Notes: generated by a model from the sequence alone, not told the origin. Positions 17,961 to 27,370 are shown, counted from the first letter of the stretch. The stretch is 64,000 nt of DNA from Demequinaceae bacterium (GCA_016933155.1 JAFGBM010000010.1:62001-126000), one strand, 5' to 3'. Made by a program: numbers and translations.

Positions 17961-18887
17961 GTGCGTGTCCTCCTCACCGGATCGGCGGGAATGCTCGGGT
18001 CGAGCGTCGCCGAGACGTGGGGGCGCTTGCGTCCGAGCGAGGAGCTGATCGGCGTCGACCTGGCCGACCTCGATCTTCGTGATCGCCCTCGAGTGGCTTC
18101 CTTCATGCGGGACATTCGGCCCGACGCCGTCGTCCACGTTGCCGCACGTGTCGGCGGGATCTCCGACCGTATCGCCCATCCCGGGGGATACCTCATGGAC
18201 AACCTTCTGATCGATACGAGCATCCTCAACGCCGCCCTCGACTCCGAGGTCCCCGAGTTCCTCTACGTCAGCAGCGCCGCCATCTATCCCGCCGAGGCTC
18301 CCCAACCGATCACTGAGGATGCCCTCCTCACCGGTCCCCTTGAGGGACCACTCGAGTCCTATGCCCTCGCCAAGATCGCCGGAGCTCGATTCTGTGCCTA
18401 CGTTTCCCAGGAATTCGGGGTTCGCTATCGCGCCATGGTGCCAGCCAACATGTACGGACCAGGCGAGGACTACTCCCCGGAACGTTCTCACCTCGTCGCA
18501 TCGGCCCTTCGGAAAACGCATGAAGCGGCGACCTCGGGCTCCGGGGAGGTCCAGGTTTGGGGTGATGGAACGGCCCGCCGTGAGGTGACCTACGTTGGAG
18601 ATGTCGCGGGCTTCATGGTGTCGCACATCGGAAACCTGGGGGCATGGCCGGCGCTCCTCAACGTCGGATATGGGAGTGACGTGACCGTTCGGGAGGTCTA
18701 CGAAACGGCCCGGGAGACCGTTGACGCCAAGGTCGACCTCATCTTCGACAGGAGTCGGCCCGTCGGGGTCGAACGGAGGCTCCTCGACTCGACCAGGGCC
18801 ATCGCCCTGGGTTGGAAGCCGGCAACCGACCTCCGTGCGGGGATGAGCCTGGCGTATGCCGCCTATACCCGCGGCCTCAAGACATGA
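17961..18887 (+). CDS. fcl: GDP-L-fucose synthase (GDP-4-keto-6-deoxymannose 3,5-epimerase-4-reductase)
   Basis: A 308-residue short-chain dehydrogenase/reductase. It has the glycine motif TGSAGMLGSS, the fucose-synthase block VVHVAARVGGISDRIAHPGGYLMDN, SSAAIYP, and the catalytic Tyr-x3-Lys in SYALAKIAGA. It epimerises C3 and C5 and reduces C4 of the Gmd product. The GTG start at 17961 abuts the gmd stop, so the two are translated together. The sequence is shorter and more divergent than E. coli Fcl, so a related reductase giving GDP-rhamnose or colitose is a less likely option. Confidence 0.87.
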   Translation: MRVLLTGSAGMLGSSVAETWGRLRPSEELIGVDLADLDLRDRPRVASFMRDIRPDAVVHVAARVGGISDRIAHPGGYLMDNLLIDTSILNAALDSEVPEFLYVSSAAIYPAEAPQPITEDALLTGPLEGPLESYALAKIAGARFCAYVSQEFGVRYRAMVPANMYGPGEDYSPERSHLVASALRKTHEAATSGSGEVQVWGDGTARREVTYVGDVAGFMVSHIGNLGAWPALLNVGYGSDVTVREVYETARETVDAKVDLIFDRSRPVGVERRLLDSTRAIALGWKPATDLRAGMSLAYAAYTRGLKT

Positions 18888-18944
18888 GGATGGTCCTACG
18901 TTCATCCGGCTTGACCCCTATCATGGGCGGAGGAAGGGGGCCCC

Positions 18945-19787
18945 ATGGCTGAGACTCCGATGGCAGGGTGGTACGCCGACCCTGAGAATGCCGAACGCCT
19001 TCGGTACTGGGACGGCACATCCTGGACAGGTCAGATCCGGGCGGCGACGAAGGGCGACGGCGCCGATGCTCCCCGTCGACGCCTGTCTGGCCTCGCCATC
19101 ATCGGGATCGTGGCAGCTGCCCTTGTGACGATCGCGGGATTCACGGCCATTATCCTGAACGCGGGCGGCGAGTCCACGCCGGCCCCCCCCGCCTCCCCGA
19201 GTCACACGCCACCAGTAACCCCCGATGCGACCAGGACGGCGCCGGCCGTCGCCGCACCCGAGGGCTGGGAGGTTTATATCTCCCGCTCCGGCGCCTTCGA
19301 ATACGCCTACGACCCCGAGTGGACAGACGTCTGGACCCCGTCGTACGAGCTGATGCTCCTCGGCGCGGTCGAGCTCGAAGACGTCGACATGGAAGTCGCC
19401 GGCTCCTGGATCCTCGATGGCTCCCCCATGACGGGCGAAACGAATCTCATCGTCATCGCCACGAGTGATGGCACCGAGGTTCCCGGCTTCATGGAGATTC
19501 AGGCCGAGGCCTTCGCGCGATCCAACGCCGCCAGTATCGAGAGCGATGACTACACGTCGATCCTGAGCGAAGAGCTCGTCATGGCGAACGGCTACGACGC
19601 CTGGCGCATCGACTACACGATGACGGCATACGATCTGCCCTTCACCGCAAGCGTCGTCGCCTTCAGGCACGAGACGACCATCGGATTCATCTACGTCGTT
19701 TCCCTCAAGGATTTCGACAGTTGGCTTCCCGATTTCCTCACGTTGGTCGATTCCTTCGTCGTGGTGAAGCCCCCCGAATCGCCCTGA
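18945..19787 (+). CDS. DUF2510 membrane protein, paralogue B
   Basis: A 280-residue protein with the same plan as the gene at 16020: a DUF2510 motif (AGWYADPENAERLRYWDGTSWT, residues 7-28), a membrane helix near 48-70, a Pro/Thr-rich linker, and an outer domain of about 180 residues starting APEGWEVYISRSGAFEYAYDP. The matching blocks PEGW.(L/V)Y.S.(T/S)G...YA.DP and NGYDAWR(I/L)DY show common descent. It is oriented with gmd-fcl. The function is unknown. A GGAGGAAGGGGG stretch precedes ATG 18945. Confidence 0.8.
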   Translation: MAETPMAGWYADPENAERLRYWDGTSWTGQIRAATKGDGADAPRRRLSGLAIIGIVAAALVTIAGFTAIILNAGGESTPAPPASPSHTPPVTPDATRTAPAVAAPEGWEVYISRSGAFEYAYDPEWTDVWTPSYELMLLGAVELEDVDMEVAGSWILDGSPMTGETNLIVIATSDGTEVPGFMEIQAEAFARSNAASIESDDYTSILSEELVMANGYDAWRIDYTMTAYDLPFTASVVAFRHETTIGFIYVVSLKDFDSWLPDFLTLVDSFVVVKPPESP

Positions 19788-19810
19788 CCGACGTGGCACG
19801 ACCCCCTCGC

Positions 19811-19857
19811 TTGACAATCCGCCCTTCTTGACCATACTTGAGTCTTAGTGGCTCAAC
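19811..19857 (+). promoter_or_regulatory. dnaK operon promoter with HAIR operator for HspR
   Basis: TTGACA (19811-19816) is a good -35 element. A 21-base HAIR element, CTTGAGT (19837-19843), seven bases, GCTCAAC (19851-19857), matches the HspR consensus CTTGAGT-N7-ACTCAAG at 12 of 14 arm positions. It overlaps where the -10 should lie (about 19834-19840), so bound HspR would block the promoter. HspR is encoded by the last gene of the operon, giving autoregulation with DnaK as co-repressor, as known in Streptomyces and mycobacteria. Confidence 0.88.
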
Positions 19858-19908
19858 TTTTGGGGCCGTAGGCGCGGCCATCCACCGCGCGGCAAGGAGG
19901 AATGACCC

Positions 19909-21744
19909 ATGTCCCGTGCAGTCGGCATCGACCTCGGAACCACGAACTCGTGCGTAGCGGTGCTCGAGGGGGGCGAACCCACCGTCATCGCCAACTCCGA
20001 AGGATTCCGCACGACGCCCTCCGTCGTCGCCTTCTCCAAGACCGGCGAGGTGCTCGTCGGCGAGATCGCCAAGCGCCAGGCCGTCACCAATATCGACCGG
20101 ACCGTCTCCTCGGTCAAGCGGCATATGGGGACGGACTGGACGGTCAAGATCGACGACAAGAAGTACACGGCCCAGGAGATCTCGGCTCGTATCCTCGGCA
20201 AGCTCAAGCGCGACGCCGAGGAATACCTGGGGGAGAAGGTAACGGACGCGGTCATCACCGTCCCCGCCTACTTCGATGACGCCCAGCGGCAGGCCACGAA
20301 GGACGCCGGTGAGATCGCCGGACTGAACGTCCTTCGCATCATCAACGAGCCGACGGCAGCCGCCCTCGCCTATGGTCTCGACCGGGGCAAGCAGGACGAG
20401 CTCATCCTCGTCTTCGACCTCGGAGGCGGCACCTTCGACGTCTCCCTTCTCGAGGTCGCCAAGGATGAAGACGACTTCTCCACCATCCAGGTCAAGGCGA
20501 CGAACGGCGTCAACCACCTTGGAGGCGACGACTGGGATCAGCGGATCGTCGACCACCTCATCAAGGAGGTCAAGAACAAGGAGGGCATCGACCTGGCCAA
20601 GGACAAGTCTGCCGTCCAGCGTCTGCGCGAGGCATCCGAGCAGGCCAAGAAGGAACTCAGCCAGGCCACCTCCACCACGATCTCGCTGCAGTACCTGAGC
20701 ATCGGGGAGAACGGCCCCGTTCACCTCGACACCAAACTCACCCGCGCCCAGTTCGAAAAGATGACGGCCGACCTCCTGGAGCAGTGCAAGGCGCCGTTCC
20801 ACCAGGTGATCAAGGACGCCGGGATCAAGTTGTCCGAGATCGACCACATCGTCTTGGTCGGCGGCTCGACCCGGATGCCGGCGGTCACGGCCCTCGTCCA
20901 GGAGCTCACGGGGGGCAAGGAGCCAAACAAGGGCGTCAACCCCGATGAGGTCGTCGCCGTCGGCGCTTCGCTTCAGGCCGGAGTCATCAAGGGGGAACGC
21001 AAGGACGTCCTCCTCATCGACGTCACGCCCCTGAGCCTCGGAATCGAGACTAAGGGCGGCGTCATGACGACCCTGATTGAAAGGAACACCGCGATCCCGA
21101 CGAAGTCGTCGGAGGTGTTCTCGACGGCCGAGGACAATCAACCGAGCGTGCTCGTCCAGGTGTACCAGGGGGAGCGGCAGTTCGCCCGAGACAACAAGCT
21201 GCTCGGCACCTTCGAACTCGGCGGGATCGCCCCAGCCCCGCGGGGCGTGCCCCAGATCGAGGTGACCTTTGACATCGACGCGAACGGAATCGTCCACGTC
21301 GGGGCGAAGGACCGCGGTACGGGGAAGGAGCAGTCCATCACCGTGACCGGCGGCTCGGCTTTGTCCAAGGAGGACATCGAGCGGATGGTCAAGGACGCCG
21401 AGGAGCACGCCGAGGAAGACAAGCAACGCCGCGACGAGGCCGACACCAGAAACCATGCCGAAGCGTTCGCCTATCAAACCGAGAAGGTCCTCGAGGAAGA
21501 TGCGGACAAGATTCCGGCGGAGGTTTCCGACGAGGTCAAAGAGGCGGTGGCTGCCGTCCGGACGGCCTTGGAAGGAAACGACCTTTCGGAGGTCAAGGCC
21601 AAGCACGACGAGTTGATGAAGAAGGCGCAGAAGATCGGGGAGGCGCTCTACGCGAAGGCGTCGACCTCCGAGCCGGAGGAGAAGGCTTCCTCAGGCGATG
21701 AGGAGGTCGTCGACGCCGAGGTCGTCGACGAGGACGAGAAGTGA
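19909..21744 (+). CDS. dnaK: Molecular chaperone DnaK (Hsp70)
   Basis: The 611-residue Hsp70 starts with the ATPase signature [18 protein letters not shown] and has further signatures [15 protein letters not shown] and the phosphate loop [10 protein letters not shown]. The substrate-binding domain starts at [16 protein letters not shown], and the tail is acidic ([13 protein letters not shown]). It folds nascent and damaged proteins with DnaJ and GrpE. It is a normal actinobacterial length. AAGGAGG precedes ATG 19909. The stop overlaps grpE by four bases (GTGA). Heat control by HspR is indicated upstream. Confidence 0.98.
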   Translation: MSRAVGIDLGTTNSCVAVLEGGEPTVIANSEGFRTTPSVVAFSKTGEVLVGEIAKRQAVTNIDRTVSSVKRHMGTDWTVKIDDKKYTAQEISARILGKLKRDAEEYLGEKVTDAVITVPAYFDDAQRQATKDAGEIAGLNVLRIINEPTAAALAYGLDRGKQDELILVFDLGGGTFDVSLLEVAKDEDDFSTIQVKATNGVNHLGGDDWDQRIVDHLIKEVKNKEGIDLAKDKSAVQRLREASEQAKKELSQATSTTISLQYLSIGENGPVHLDTKLTRAQFEKMTADLLEQCKAPFHQVIKDAGIKLSEIDHIVLVGGSTRMPAVTALVQELTGGKEPNKGVNPDEVVAVGASLQAGVIKGERKDVLLIDVTPLSLGIETKGGVMTTLIERNTAIPTKSSEVFSTAEDNQPSVLVQVYQGERQFARDNKLLGTFELGGIAPAPRGVPQIEVTFDIDANGIVHVGAKDRGTGKEQSITVTGGSALSKEDIERMVKDAEEHAEEDKQRRDEADTRNHAEAFAYQTEKVLEEDADKIPAEVSDEVKEAVAAVRTALEGNDLSEVKAKHDELMKKAQKIGEALYAKASTSEPEEKASSGDEEVVDAEVVDEDEK

Positions 21745-22277
21745 CGGAGCCGACGCCGAACGAGACGCCCGAGGCCCCGCCCGAGGGTGCCTTCGACGAG
21801 GCCAACCTTGAGGCCACCCTCGACGCGGACTCCGCCGAGGCGGGAGACTCCCTGGCGGAGGCCGAATCGAAGGCGGCCGAGCACTTGGCCGACCTTCAGC
21901 GTCTCCAGGCCGAGTACGTCAACTACCGGAAGCGAGTCGAACGGGACAAGGGCGCGGTCGTCGACCTGGCCGTCGCCCGGGTCGTCGAGGCTCTTGTCCC
22001 CGTCCTTGACGACATCGCCGCCGCAAGGAATCACGGGGAACTCGAGGGCCCCTTTGCGGCCATCGCCGACAAACTAGAGGCCTCTCTGGAGCGACTCGGG
22101 CTCGTAACCTACGGGATTGTCGGTGAGCCTTTCGACCCCTCCGTCCATGAGGCCCTCGCCTCGATCACGGAGGCCGGCCTCGAGAACCCGATCATCCGCG
22201 AGGTCTCTCAGGCCGGGCACCGCATCGGCGACCGGATCCTCCGTCCGGCCCGGGTCGTCGTCGCCCAACCCGAATAG
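21741..22277 (+). CDS. grpE: Nucleotide exchange factor GrpE
   Basis: A 178-residue protein with a long acidic N-terminal stretch, a coiled-coil region ([21 protein letters not shown]) and the C-terminal beta domain ([13 protein letters not shown], then [10 protein letters not shown]). It speeds ADP release from DnaK. The GTG start at 21741 overlaps the dnaK stop, so translation is coupled. Its position between dnaK and dnaJ is standard for actinobacteria. Confidence 0.95.
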   Translation: MTEPTPNETPEAPPEGAFDEANLEATLDADSAEAGDSLAEAESKAAEHLADLQRLQAEYVNYRKRVERDKGAVVDLAVARVVEALVPVLDDIAAARNHGELEGPFAAIADKLEASLERLGLVTYGIVGEPFDPSVHEALASITEAGLENPIIREVSQAGHRIGDRILRPARVVVAQPE

Positions 22278-22305
22278 CCACCGCCCCGTCGAGGAAGGAG
22301 GCGCC

Positions 22306-23229
22306 ATGACGAGCCAGGACTGGTTCAACAAGGACTTCTACGCGACGCTCGGCGTTTCCCGAGAAGCCGACGATACCGCGATCAAGAAGGCCTACCGGAA
22401 GCTCGCACGGCAGCTTCATCCCGACGCCAAGCCCGGGGACACCAAGGCGGAGGCCCGCTTCAAGGAGGTCGGCGAGGCGTATGCCGTTCTATCCGATCCC
22501 GAGCAGCGCCGTCAGTACGACGCCATCAGGGCCATGGGTGGCGGGGCTCGGTTCTCCGCCGGTGGGGCCGGCTTCGAGGACGCCTTCGCGGGGATGTTCA
22601 GGGGAGGACGACGGACGGGTCGGGGTGGGGTCGAGGACATGCTCGGCAATCTTTTCGGCGGCGGCTACAGCATGGGCCCGATACCCGGCTCGGATATCGC
22701 GGCCGCGGTCGAGGTCTCTTTCCGGCAGGCGGCCGAGGGCGCGACTGTCACCCTTGACGTCGGGGGTCGGAATGTCGCGACCCGCCTTCCCGTCGGGGTG
22801 CGGGACGGCCAGAGGATCCGCGTCCGGGGCAAGGGCCAGGCCAGCCGCAACGGGGGACCTGCCGGAGACCTCGTCCTGACGGTCCACGTGTCCGAGCATC
22901 CCGTCTTCAAGGCCGACGGCACGAATCTTCGGGTCAGGTTGCCGGTGTCGTTCGCCGAGGCCACGCTGGGCGCCGAGGTCGAGGTTCCCACCCTCGACGG
23001 AAACCGGGTCAAGGTGAAGATACCGGCGGGCACCTCATCCGGGACGACCCTCAGGGTCAAGGGGAGGGGACTCCAGGCGAAGTCGGGGACGGGCGACCTT
23101 CTGGCGACCGTCGAGGTCCGTGTTCCGTCCAAACTCAGCCCCAAGGCCCGGGAGGCTCTCGGCGCACTCGCGGATGAGACGGCCGACAGCACTATCCGGG
23201 CCGACCTCTACAAGGCGGCTTCCCAATGA
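22306..23229 (+). CDS. dnaJ: DnaJ-type co-chaperone without zinc finger
   Basis: A 307-residue J-protein. Residues 10-75 are the J domain with HPD (LHPDAK), followed by a Gly-rich linker and the two beta-sandwich client-binding domains ([18 protein letters not shown] onward). The four CxxCxGxG zinc motifs of classical DnaJ are absent, and the protein contains no cysteine cluster at all. It is therefore a type II (CbpA-like) J-protein placed in the dnaK operon. It should stimulate the DnaK ATPase. GAGGAAGGAGG precedes ATG 22306. A second, zinc-type DnaJ may be encoded elsewhere. Confidence 0.92.
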   Translation: MTSQDWFNKDFYATLGVSREADDTAIKKAYRKLARQLHPDAKPGDTKAEARFKEVGEAYAVLSDPEQRRQYDAIRAMGGGARFSAGGAGFEDAFAGMFRGGRRTGRGGVEDMLGNLFGGGYSMGPIPGSDIAAAVEVSFRQAAEGATVTLDVGGRNVATRLPVGVRDGQRIRVRGKGQASRNGGPAGDLVLTVHVSEHPVFKADGTNLRVRLPVSFAEATLGAEVEVPTLDGNRVKVKIPAGTSSGTTLRVKGRGLQAKSGTGDLLATVEVRVPSKLSPKAREALGALADETADSTIRADLYKAASQ

Positions 23230-23257
23230 ATGCCCGTCGGGACGAGGAGGGCTCGCC

Positions 23258-23668
23258 ATGAGCCAGCCCGATGTCGATGAGCCGGTGTTTCCCGTCTCGG
23301 CCGCGGCCGAACTCTCGGGTATGCACCCCCAGACTCTCCGGCAATACGATCGCATCGGCCTCGTTGTGCCCCGGCGTCGACTGGGCGGGGGCCGGCGCTA
23401 TTCCCTCCGGGACGTCGCCACCCTTAGGACGATCCAGCGCCTGAGCCAGGAGGAGGGCATCAACCTTGCCGGCATCGCCCGCATCCTCACCTTGGAGAAA
23501 CAGGTGACCCGACTGGAGGCCGAGCTCGACAAGCTCCGCCCTAGGGCCGATACCGGCTCGCGGGTCTTCACCTCCGGCCCCTCCGGACGGGTCGTCATCG
23601 TCGAGAGGGGACGCCGGGTCGGTCGGGGCGAGGGCCGGGCCCTCGTGCTCTGGCGCCCCGGACGCTAA
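23258..23668 (+). CDS. hspR: MerR-family heat-shock repressor HspR
   Basis: The 136-residue protein has a MerR winged helix-turn-helix near residues 10-80 (VSAAAELSGMHPQTLRQYDRIGLV then GGGRRYSLRDVATL) and a coiled-coil (LEKQVTRLEAELDKLRP). The tail is basic and Gly-rich. HspR binds HAIR sites and uses DnaK as co-repressor, and such a site lies before dnaK. ATG 23258 follows GAGGAGG. The stop codon overlaps that of the convergent esterase gene by four bases. Confidence 0.94.
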   Translation: MSQPDVDEPVFPVSAAAELSGMHPQTLRQYDRIGLVVPRRRLGGGRRYSLRDVATLRTIQRLSQEEGINLAGIARILTLEKQVTRLEAELDKLRPRADTGSRVFTSGPSGRVVIVERGRRVGRGEGRALVLWRPGR

Positions 23669-24801
23669 CCGGCTGTCGACCCTAAGAAAACCTCGGCGAA
23701 GAACGGGAGCATGTACTCCCGGACCCGCTCTCTGTTTCGCCCGCTGTGGTTTCCGGTGTGGGTTGCGTAGACGTGGTCGATCCCCGCCTCGGTCAACCTC
23801 TCATCTAGGAAAGCGCATCCCTGGGGGATCCACGTGTACTCATCGGTCGAGCCGCAATCGATCCCGATCCCTCGGAGGGAGGCGAGCTCGTCGCCGAACT
23901 CCGCGACCTCCGCCTCCGTGTTGCCGAACCCCGACTCCCATAGGGCCCATACCTCGTCGTCCCGGACGAGGGTTTCGCCCTCAAGGGTGTACGGGTACTC
24001 GAAGAACGGAAACTCATCGGACGGTGCGAAGGCCATCCCGTAGCCGAAGTCAAAGGACGCCATGGCGAAGGCGGACATGGAGGCGATCCCGGCGTCGGGA
24101 TCGTCGGCGTTCAAACCCTCAAGGAAGGCGAGAACGGCGCGAATGTGTGACTCCGGATAGAACATCTGCGACTCCGCCAGCCCGTTTTCATCGAACAGCC
24201 CGGGGGCGAGCATGTACACCGAGCCGAAGACATCGGAGTGGCGCATCGCGATGTCCCAGGCGCCGAAGCCCCCCATGGAGTGCCCGGATATCCCCCGGGA
24301 GTCGCGCTCGGGGATCGTCCTGTAGTGCCCATCGATGTAGGGAACGACCTCGTCGGCGATGAAGGTCGCCCAACCTCCGGTGGTGGACGAGTCGGTGTAG
24401 AAACTGCCCTGCATGCGGTTGTTCCCGTCGATGATGACGACGATCATCGGGTCGACCGTTTCAAAGGTCAGGTCGAAGTCGCGGGGAACCGTCACTCCGG
24501 TAATCGCCCTTCCCGTCGCATGCCCCGTCAGGAAATAGACAACGGGAAAGGACTCCTCACTCGTGAAGTATTGAGGCGGCAGGTAGACCGTGACGTCGCG
24601 TTCCGCGCGGTCGCCGAGGAGGTTCCCGTCCAGGGCATCGGAGGGCACGGTGACGACGTTGATCGGCCGCGTGTCGACCGGTGAGGGCGATGGGCTCGGC
24701 GTGGTGGCCGAGGAGCAGGAGGACAGTGCGATGGCCAGGGCAGCAACGAGGGAAACAAGGCTGAACCTGTTGGCGCCGCGCGGGAAGGATGGAGGGTTCA
24801 C
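23665..24801 (-). CDS. Secreted esterase lipoprotein, alpha/beta hydrolase (esterase D-like)
   Basis: A 378-residue protein with a lipoprotein signal (ALSSC, Cys about residue 29), a Ser/Pro linker, then a PF00756-like alpha/beta-hydrolase domain. The nucleophile elbow is GHSMGGFGAW, the strand before it contains PMIVVIIDG, and a C-terminal His is in ATHTGNHSGRN. The family includes mycolyltransferase-like and feruloyl or S-formylglutathione esterases. Export and the lipid anchor favour a surface substrate. The GTG start at 24801 lies six bases after TACCTT (24813-24808), consistent with a leaderless mRNA. Confidence 0.78.
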   Translation of the reverse strand: MNPPSFPRGANRFSLVSLVAALAIALSSCSSATTPSPSPSPVDTRPINVVTVPSDALDGNLLGDRAERDVTVYLPPQYFTSEESFPVVYFLTGHATGRAITGVTVPRDFDLTFETVDPMIVVIIDGNNRMQGSFYTDSSTTGGWATFIADEVVPYIDGHYRTIPERDSRGISGHSMGGFGAWDIAMRHSDVFGSVYMLAPGLFDENGLAESQMFYPESHIRAVLAFLEGLNADDPDAGIASMSAFAMASFDFGYGMAFAPSDEFPFFEYPYTLEGETLVRDDEVWALWESGFGNTEAEVAEFGDELASLRGIGIDCGSTDEYTWIPQGCAFLDERLTEAGIDHVYATHTGNHSGRNRERVREYMLPFFAEVFLGSTAG

Positions 24802-24852
24802 GAGACGAAGGTACCTCCAGCCCAGTCCCTTCGTGGATCCTCAAACGAAGCG

Positions 24853-25083
24853 TTACCGTCCCGTGATCATCACCGTCTTGTTCCTGGCTTGGTGACCCCT
24901 AACGATCGCGACATCCCTTCGGGGGACGCCCAAGAAATCGGCGAGAGCGGTCACGACCCCTTCGTTCGCCGCCCCGTCCACGGCGCGTTCGGTCACATAG
25001 ACCGTCAGGACGCCGTCAGGCCCGCTCTCCACGAGCGGGCCCTTCCGGCTGCCGGGTTTGACCCGGACGCGAACCTTGTCCAT
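24853..25083 (-). CDS. DUF167/YggU family protein
   Basis: A 76-residue protein that matches the YggU fold: VRVKPGSRKGPLVES at the start, then GAANEGVVTALADFLGVPRRDVAIVRGHQARNK. This pattern of RVxPxS and (A/G)xAN is diagnostic. The biochemical role of the family is not known. It stands between the esterase and the PadR-linked membrane gene and does not overlap either. Confidence 0.85.
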   Translation of the reverse strand: MDKVRVRVKPGSRKGPLVESGPDGVLTVYVTERAVDGAANEGVVTALADFLGVPRRDVAIVRGHQARNKTVMITGR

Positions 25084-25095
25084 CGTCGAACGACA

Positions 25096-25752
25096 TTACA
25101 CCCCGCTCGACACCCGAGCCTCGTCGCGAAGGACCAGACGCCATGGCCGGGCCCAGAGAAGGAAGGCAACGACGGGGATGATGAGCAACCAGACCGATGT
25201 GAGCGTGTAGTCGCCTCCCCGCTCGTAGGTGAACGTGGCGCCGGGAAGAAGGCCGATGGTGCCGTTCACGGTCTCCGCACCCGACACCTCGGCCGCGGTC
25301 ACCCATGCATCGGCGAGGATTCCGTGGAAGAGGACCGCGAGGAAACTCGCAACGCCACCGGCGATGATGCCGTTCACCCATGTTGGCCGAATACGGCCCT
25401 CCATGACGGAGGCAGCCAGCCTACGAGGGCTCCCCAATCGCTGGATGGCCTTGGCCATCCCTTCCGAGGCCGCGGCGTCGGCCAGGTTGGCCCGGAGCTC
25501 TAGGGTTCGGGATCGCCGTTCCTTGTCGCCGATGCCGCGGAACATGAGCCCGTTGCTGAAGCGGAGAAGGTACAAGAACGAGCGGTTCCTGTCGCCGAAT
25601 CCGACTCCGGAAATGCCGAGGCGGAGATACCGAACCACTAGGACCGTGATCCCGATGGCAAAGAGGCCCAGCGCGGCGATGAGCACCGTTCCGATCGAGA
25701 CTGTCGCGATCGTCGAGTCACCGCCGGTGGGAACGATGGGGGATGAAAACAT
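25096..25752 (-). CDS. Membrane protein co-transcribed with padR
   Basis: The 218-residue protein has three hydrophobic segments: about residues 15-40 (VSIGTVLIAALGLFAIGITVLVV), 125-150 (GIIAGGVASFLAVLFHGILA) and 185-205 (VWLLIIPVVAFLLWA). The region between the first two is charged and helical. I do not recognise a family. ATG 25752 is one base after the padR stop and has an AAGGAGC ribosome site inside padR, so the two genes form an operon. PadR-partner membrane proteins often act in stress or export, but nothing here shows that. Confidence 0.7.
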   Translation of the reverse strand: MFSSPIVPTGGDSTIATVSIGTVLIAALGLFAIGITVLVVRYLRLGISGVGFGDRNRSFLYLLRFSNGLMFRGIGDKERRSRTLELRANLADAAASEGMAKAIQRLGSPRRLAASVMEGRIRPTWVNGIIAGGVASFLAVLFHGILADAWVTAAEVSGAETVNGTIGLLPGATFTYERGGDYTLTSVWLLIIPVVAFLLWARPWRLVLRDEARVSSGV

Positions 25753-25753
25753 G

Positions 25754-26104
25754 TCACTTGCTCCTTGTTGTTGGGCCGTCGCCCTTGTCGGCGGCGGCGC
25801 GAACCAGATTGACCAGGTTCTCCCAGGCCTCACGAGCTCGCTGTCGCTCTTTCTGGCCTGAGGCGGTGATCCTGTAGTACTTGCGGGCGGGGCCCTTTTC
25901 CGAGGCCACGAGATAGGCCTCGATCCAGCCCGCCTGCTCCACACGCGCTAGCGCAGGATAGATGGTTCCTTCTGCCAGGTCCGTGAATCCCTTTCCTTGA
26001 AGCCGGACCACGAGCGAGTAGCCGTAATCCGATTCTTCGGCGAGGAGGTCAAGGAGGAGCAAGGAGACCAAGCCTTTGAGCATCTGCGGGTCATGTGACG
26101 TCAT
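25754..26104 (-). CDS. PadR-family transcriptional regulator
   Basis: This 116-residue protein carries the PadR winged helix (LLLLDLLAEESDYGYSLVVRL, then GTIYPALARVEQAGWIEA) and a C-terminal helix for dimer formation (GQKERQRAREAWENLVNLV). ATG 26104 is chosen because a near-consensus promoter places the transcription start at or next to it. A partial palindrome in the promoter spacer is a likely own operator. It would repress itself and the downstream membrane gene until a ligand binds. Confidence 0.88.
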   Translation of the reverse strand: MTSHDPQMLKGLVSLLLLDLLAEESDYGYSLVVRLQGKGFTDLAEGTIYPALARVEQAGWIEAYLVASEKGPARKYYRITASGQKERQRAREAWENLVNLVRAAADKGDGPTTRSK

Positions 26105-26111
26105 GCCGATG

Positions 26112-26140
26112 AGACTATGCCTAGTACCTGGCATTGTCAA
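26112..26140 (-). promoter_or_regulatory. padR promoter with palindromic operator in the spacer
   Basis: On the minus strand TTGACA (26140-26135) and TAGTCT (26117-26112) are separated by exactly 17 bases. The spacer holds an imperfect palindrome, TGCCTAGTACCTGGCA on the plus strand (26118-26133): arms TGCC/GGCA and a GTAC centre. This is well placed for repression by PadR. The start codon at 26104 is seven bases past the -10, so the mRNA should be leaderless. Confidence 0.75.
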
Positions 26141-26182
26141 GTAGCACTCCAGTGTCGAATCGTCCCCCCTTACACTGGCCCC

Positions 26183-27370
26183 ATGATCATCGACGTCGCC
26201 GCCGTGCGTCGGGACACCCGTGGTTGCGAGACGGTCGCCCACCTCAACAACGCCGGGTCATCGCTCCCTCCGGCCGTCGTCATGGACACCATCCACCAGC
26301 AACTCCGGGCGGACGAGGTTTTCGGGGGGTACGAGGCGCAGGCGCTCGTCGAGGAAGGCCTTGCCAAGTCCCGTGCCGCCCTCGGAACCCTCGTCGGGGG
26401 TCGCCCGAGCGAGATCGCCTTCTTCGATTCCTCCTCCCGGGCCTTCGGCACGGCCCTTCTGTCGTTTCCCTTCAAGCGCGGGGATCGCGTCCTGACGTCG
26501 GAGGCCGAATACATCTCCAATGTCTATGCGTACACCTACCTCAAGAAGCGGTTCGGGGTGACGACGACCTACGTTCCCGACGATGAACGCGGCCAGGTCG
26601 ATGTGGAGGCTCTGGCGGATGCCGTCGACGAGCGAACCCGGCTCATCGCCTTGACCCACATTCCGAACTACAGCGGCCTCATCAATCCAGCCGCCAAGGT
26701 CGGCGCCGTCGCCCGGAAGGCCGGCATCCCCTTCCTCCTCGACGCGTGTCAGAGCGTCGGCCAGGTCGACATCGACGTCAACGAGATCGGCTGCGACCTC
26801 CTCGCCGCCTCCGGTCGAAAGTACTTGAGAGGCCCTCGGGGTGCGGCCTTCCTCTGGGTCCGCTCCTCCCTTCTCGACCGACTGTCCCCTCCCATCGCCG
26901 ACCAGCACGGAGCGGCCTGGCGGACGGCGGAGAGGTTCGATCTCGTCGGCGACGCCCGACGCCTCGAGCCGTTCGAGCGGCCCGTCGCCCTTCATCTGGG
27001 GCTCGGAGCCGCAGCCCGCTATGCCATCAAGATCGGTCCTCCGGAGATCGAGTCCCGCGTCGTCCTGCTGGGGGCCATCCTTCGCGGCATGCTCACCGAC
27101 ATACCCGGGGTGACCATCCGCGATCGGGGAGAACGCCTCGGAGGAATCGTGACGTTCACGGTCGATGGCCTGACCTCGGAGCAGATCAGGGTCAGGCTGC
27201 GGGAACGCTTCATCAACACCTCGATCACCACGCAGGCGACCGCTATGCGCTCCTTCCGCGCCCGCGACCTCACAGAGGTCACCCGGGTGTCCGCGCACTA
27301 CTACAACACCGAAGAGGAACTGGCGAGGGTGGCCGACGCCGTCCGAGGCATGGCTTCGAAGGAGGCATGA
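26183..27370 (+). CDS. Class V PLP-dependent aminotransferase, cysteine desulfurase/EgtE-like
   Basis: A 395-residue fold-type I PLP enzyme. HLNNAGSSLPP is near the N-terminus, the PLP-aspartate stretch is FLLDACQSVGQVDID, and the Schiff-base lysine is in ASGRKYLRGPRG (about residue 215). This lysine motif is shared by isopenicillin-epimerase, EgtE and desulfurase-like members. I see no clear Cys-loop of IscS or SufS. The substrate cannot be told from the sequence, and no ergothioneine genes (egtB, egtD) are nearby. ATG 26183 lies six bases after TACACT (26171-26176). It is divergent from padR. Confidence 0.8.
   Translation: MIIDVAAVRRDTRGCETVAHLNNAGSSLPPAVVMDTIHQQLRADEVFGGYEAQALVEEGLAKSRAALGTLVGGRPSEIAFFDSSSRAFGTALLSFPFKRGDRVLTSEAEYISNVYAYTYLKKRFGVTTTYVPDDERGQVDVEALADAVDERTRLIALTHIPNYSGLINPAAKVGAVARKAGIPFLLDACQSVGQVDIDVNEIGCDLLAASGRKYLRGPRGAAFLWVRSSLLDRLSPPIADQHGAAWRTAERFDLVGDARRLEPFERPVALHLGLGAAARYAIKIGPPEIESRVVLLGAILRGMLTDIPGVTIRDRGERLGGIVTFTVDGLTSEQIRVRLRERFINTSITTQATAMRSFRARDLTEVTRVSAHYYNTEEELARVADAVRGMASKEA

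Noticed and set aside
17334-18905. A 523-codon open frame antisense to gmd and fcl
   Set aside because: It spans two certain genes and has no ribosome site or recognisable domain.
19738-21606. A 622-codon open frame antisense to dnaK
   Set aside because: It is a GC-rich shadow of dnaK, with biased low-complexity composition and no family motif, and dnaK is certain.
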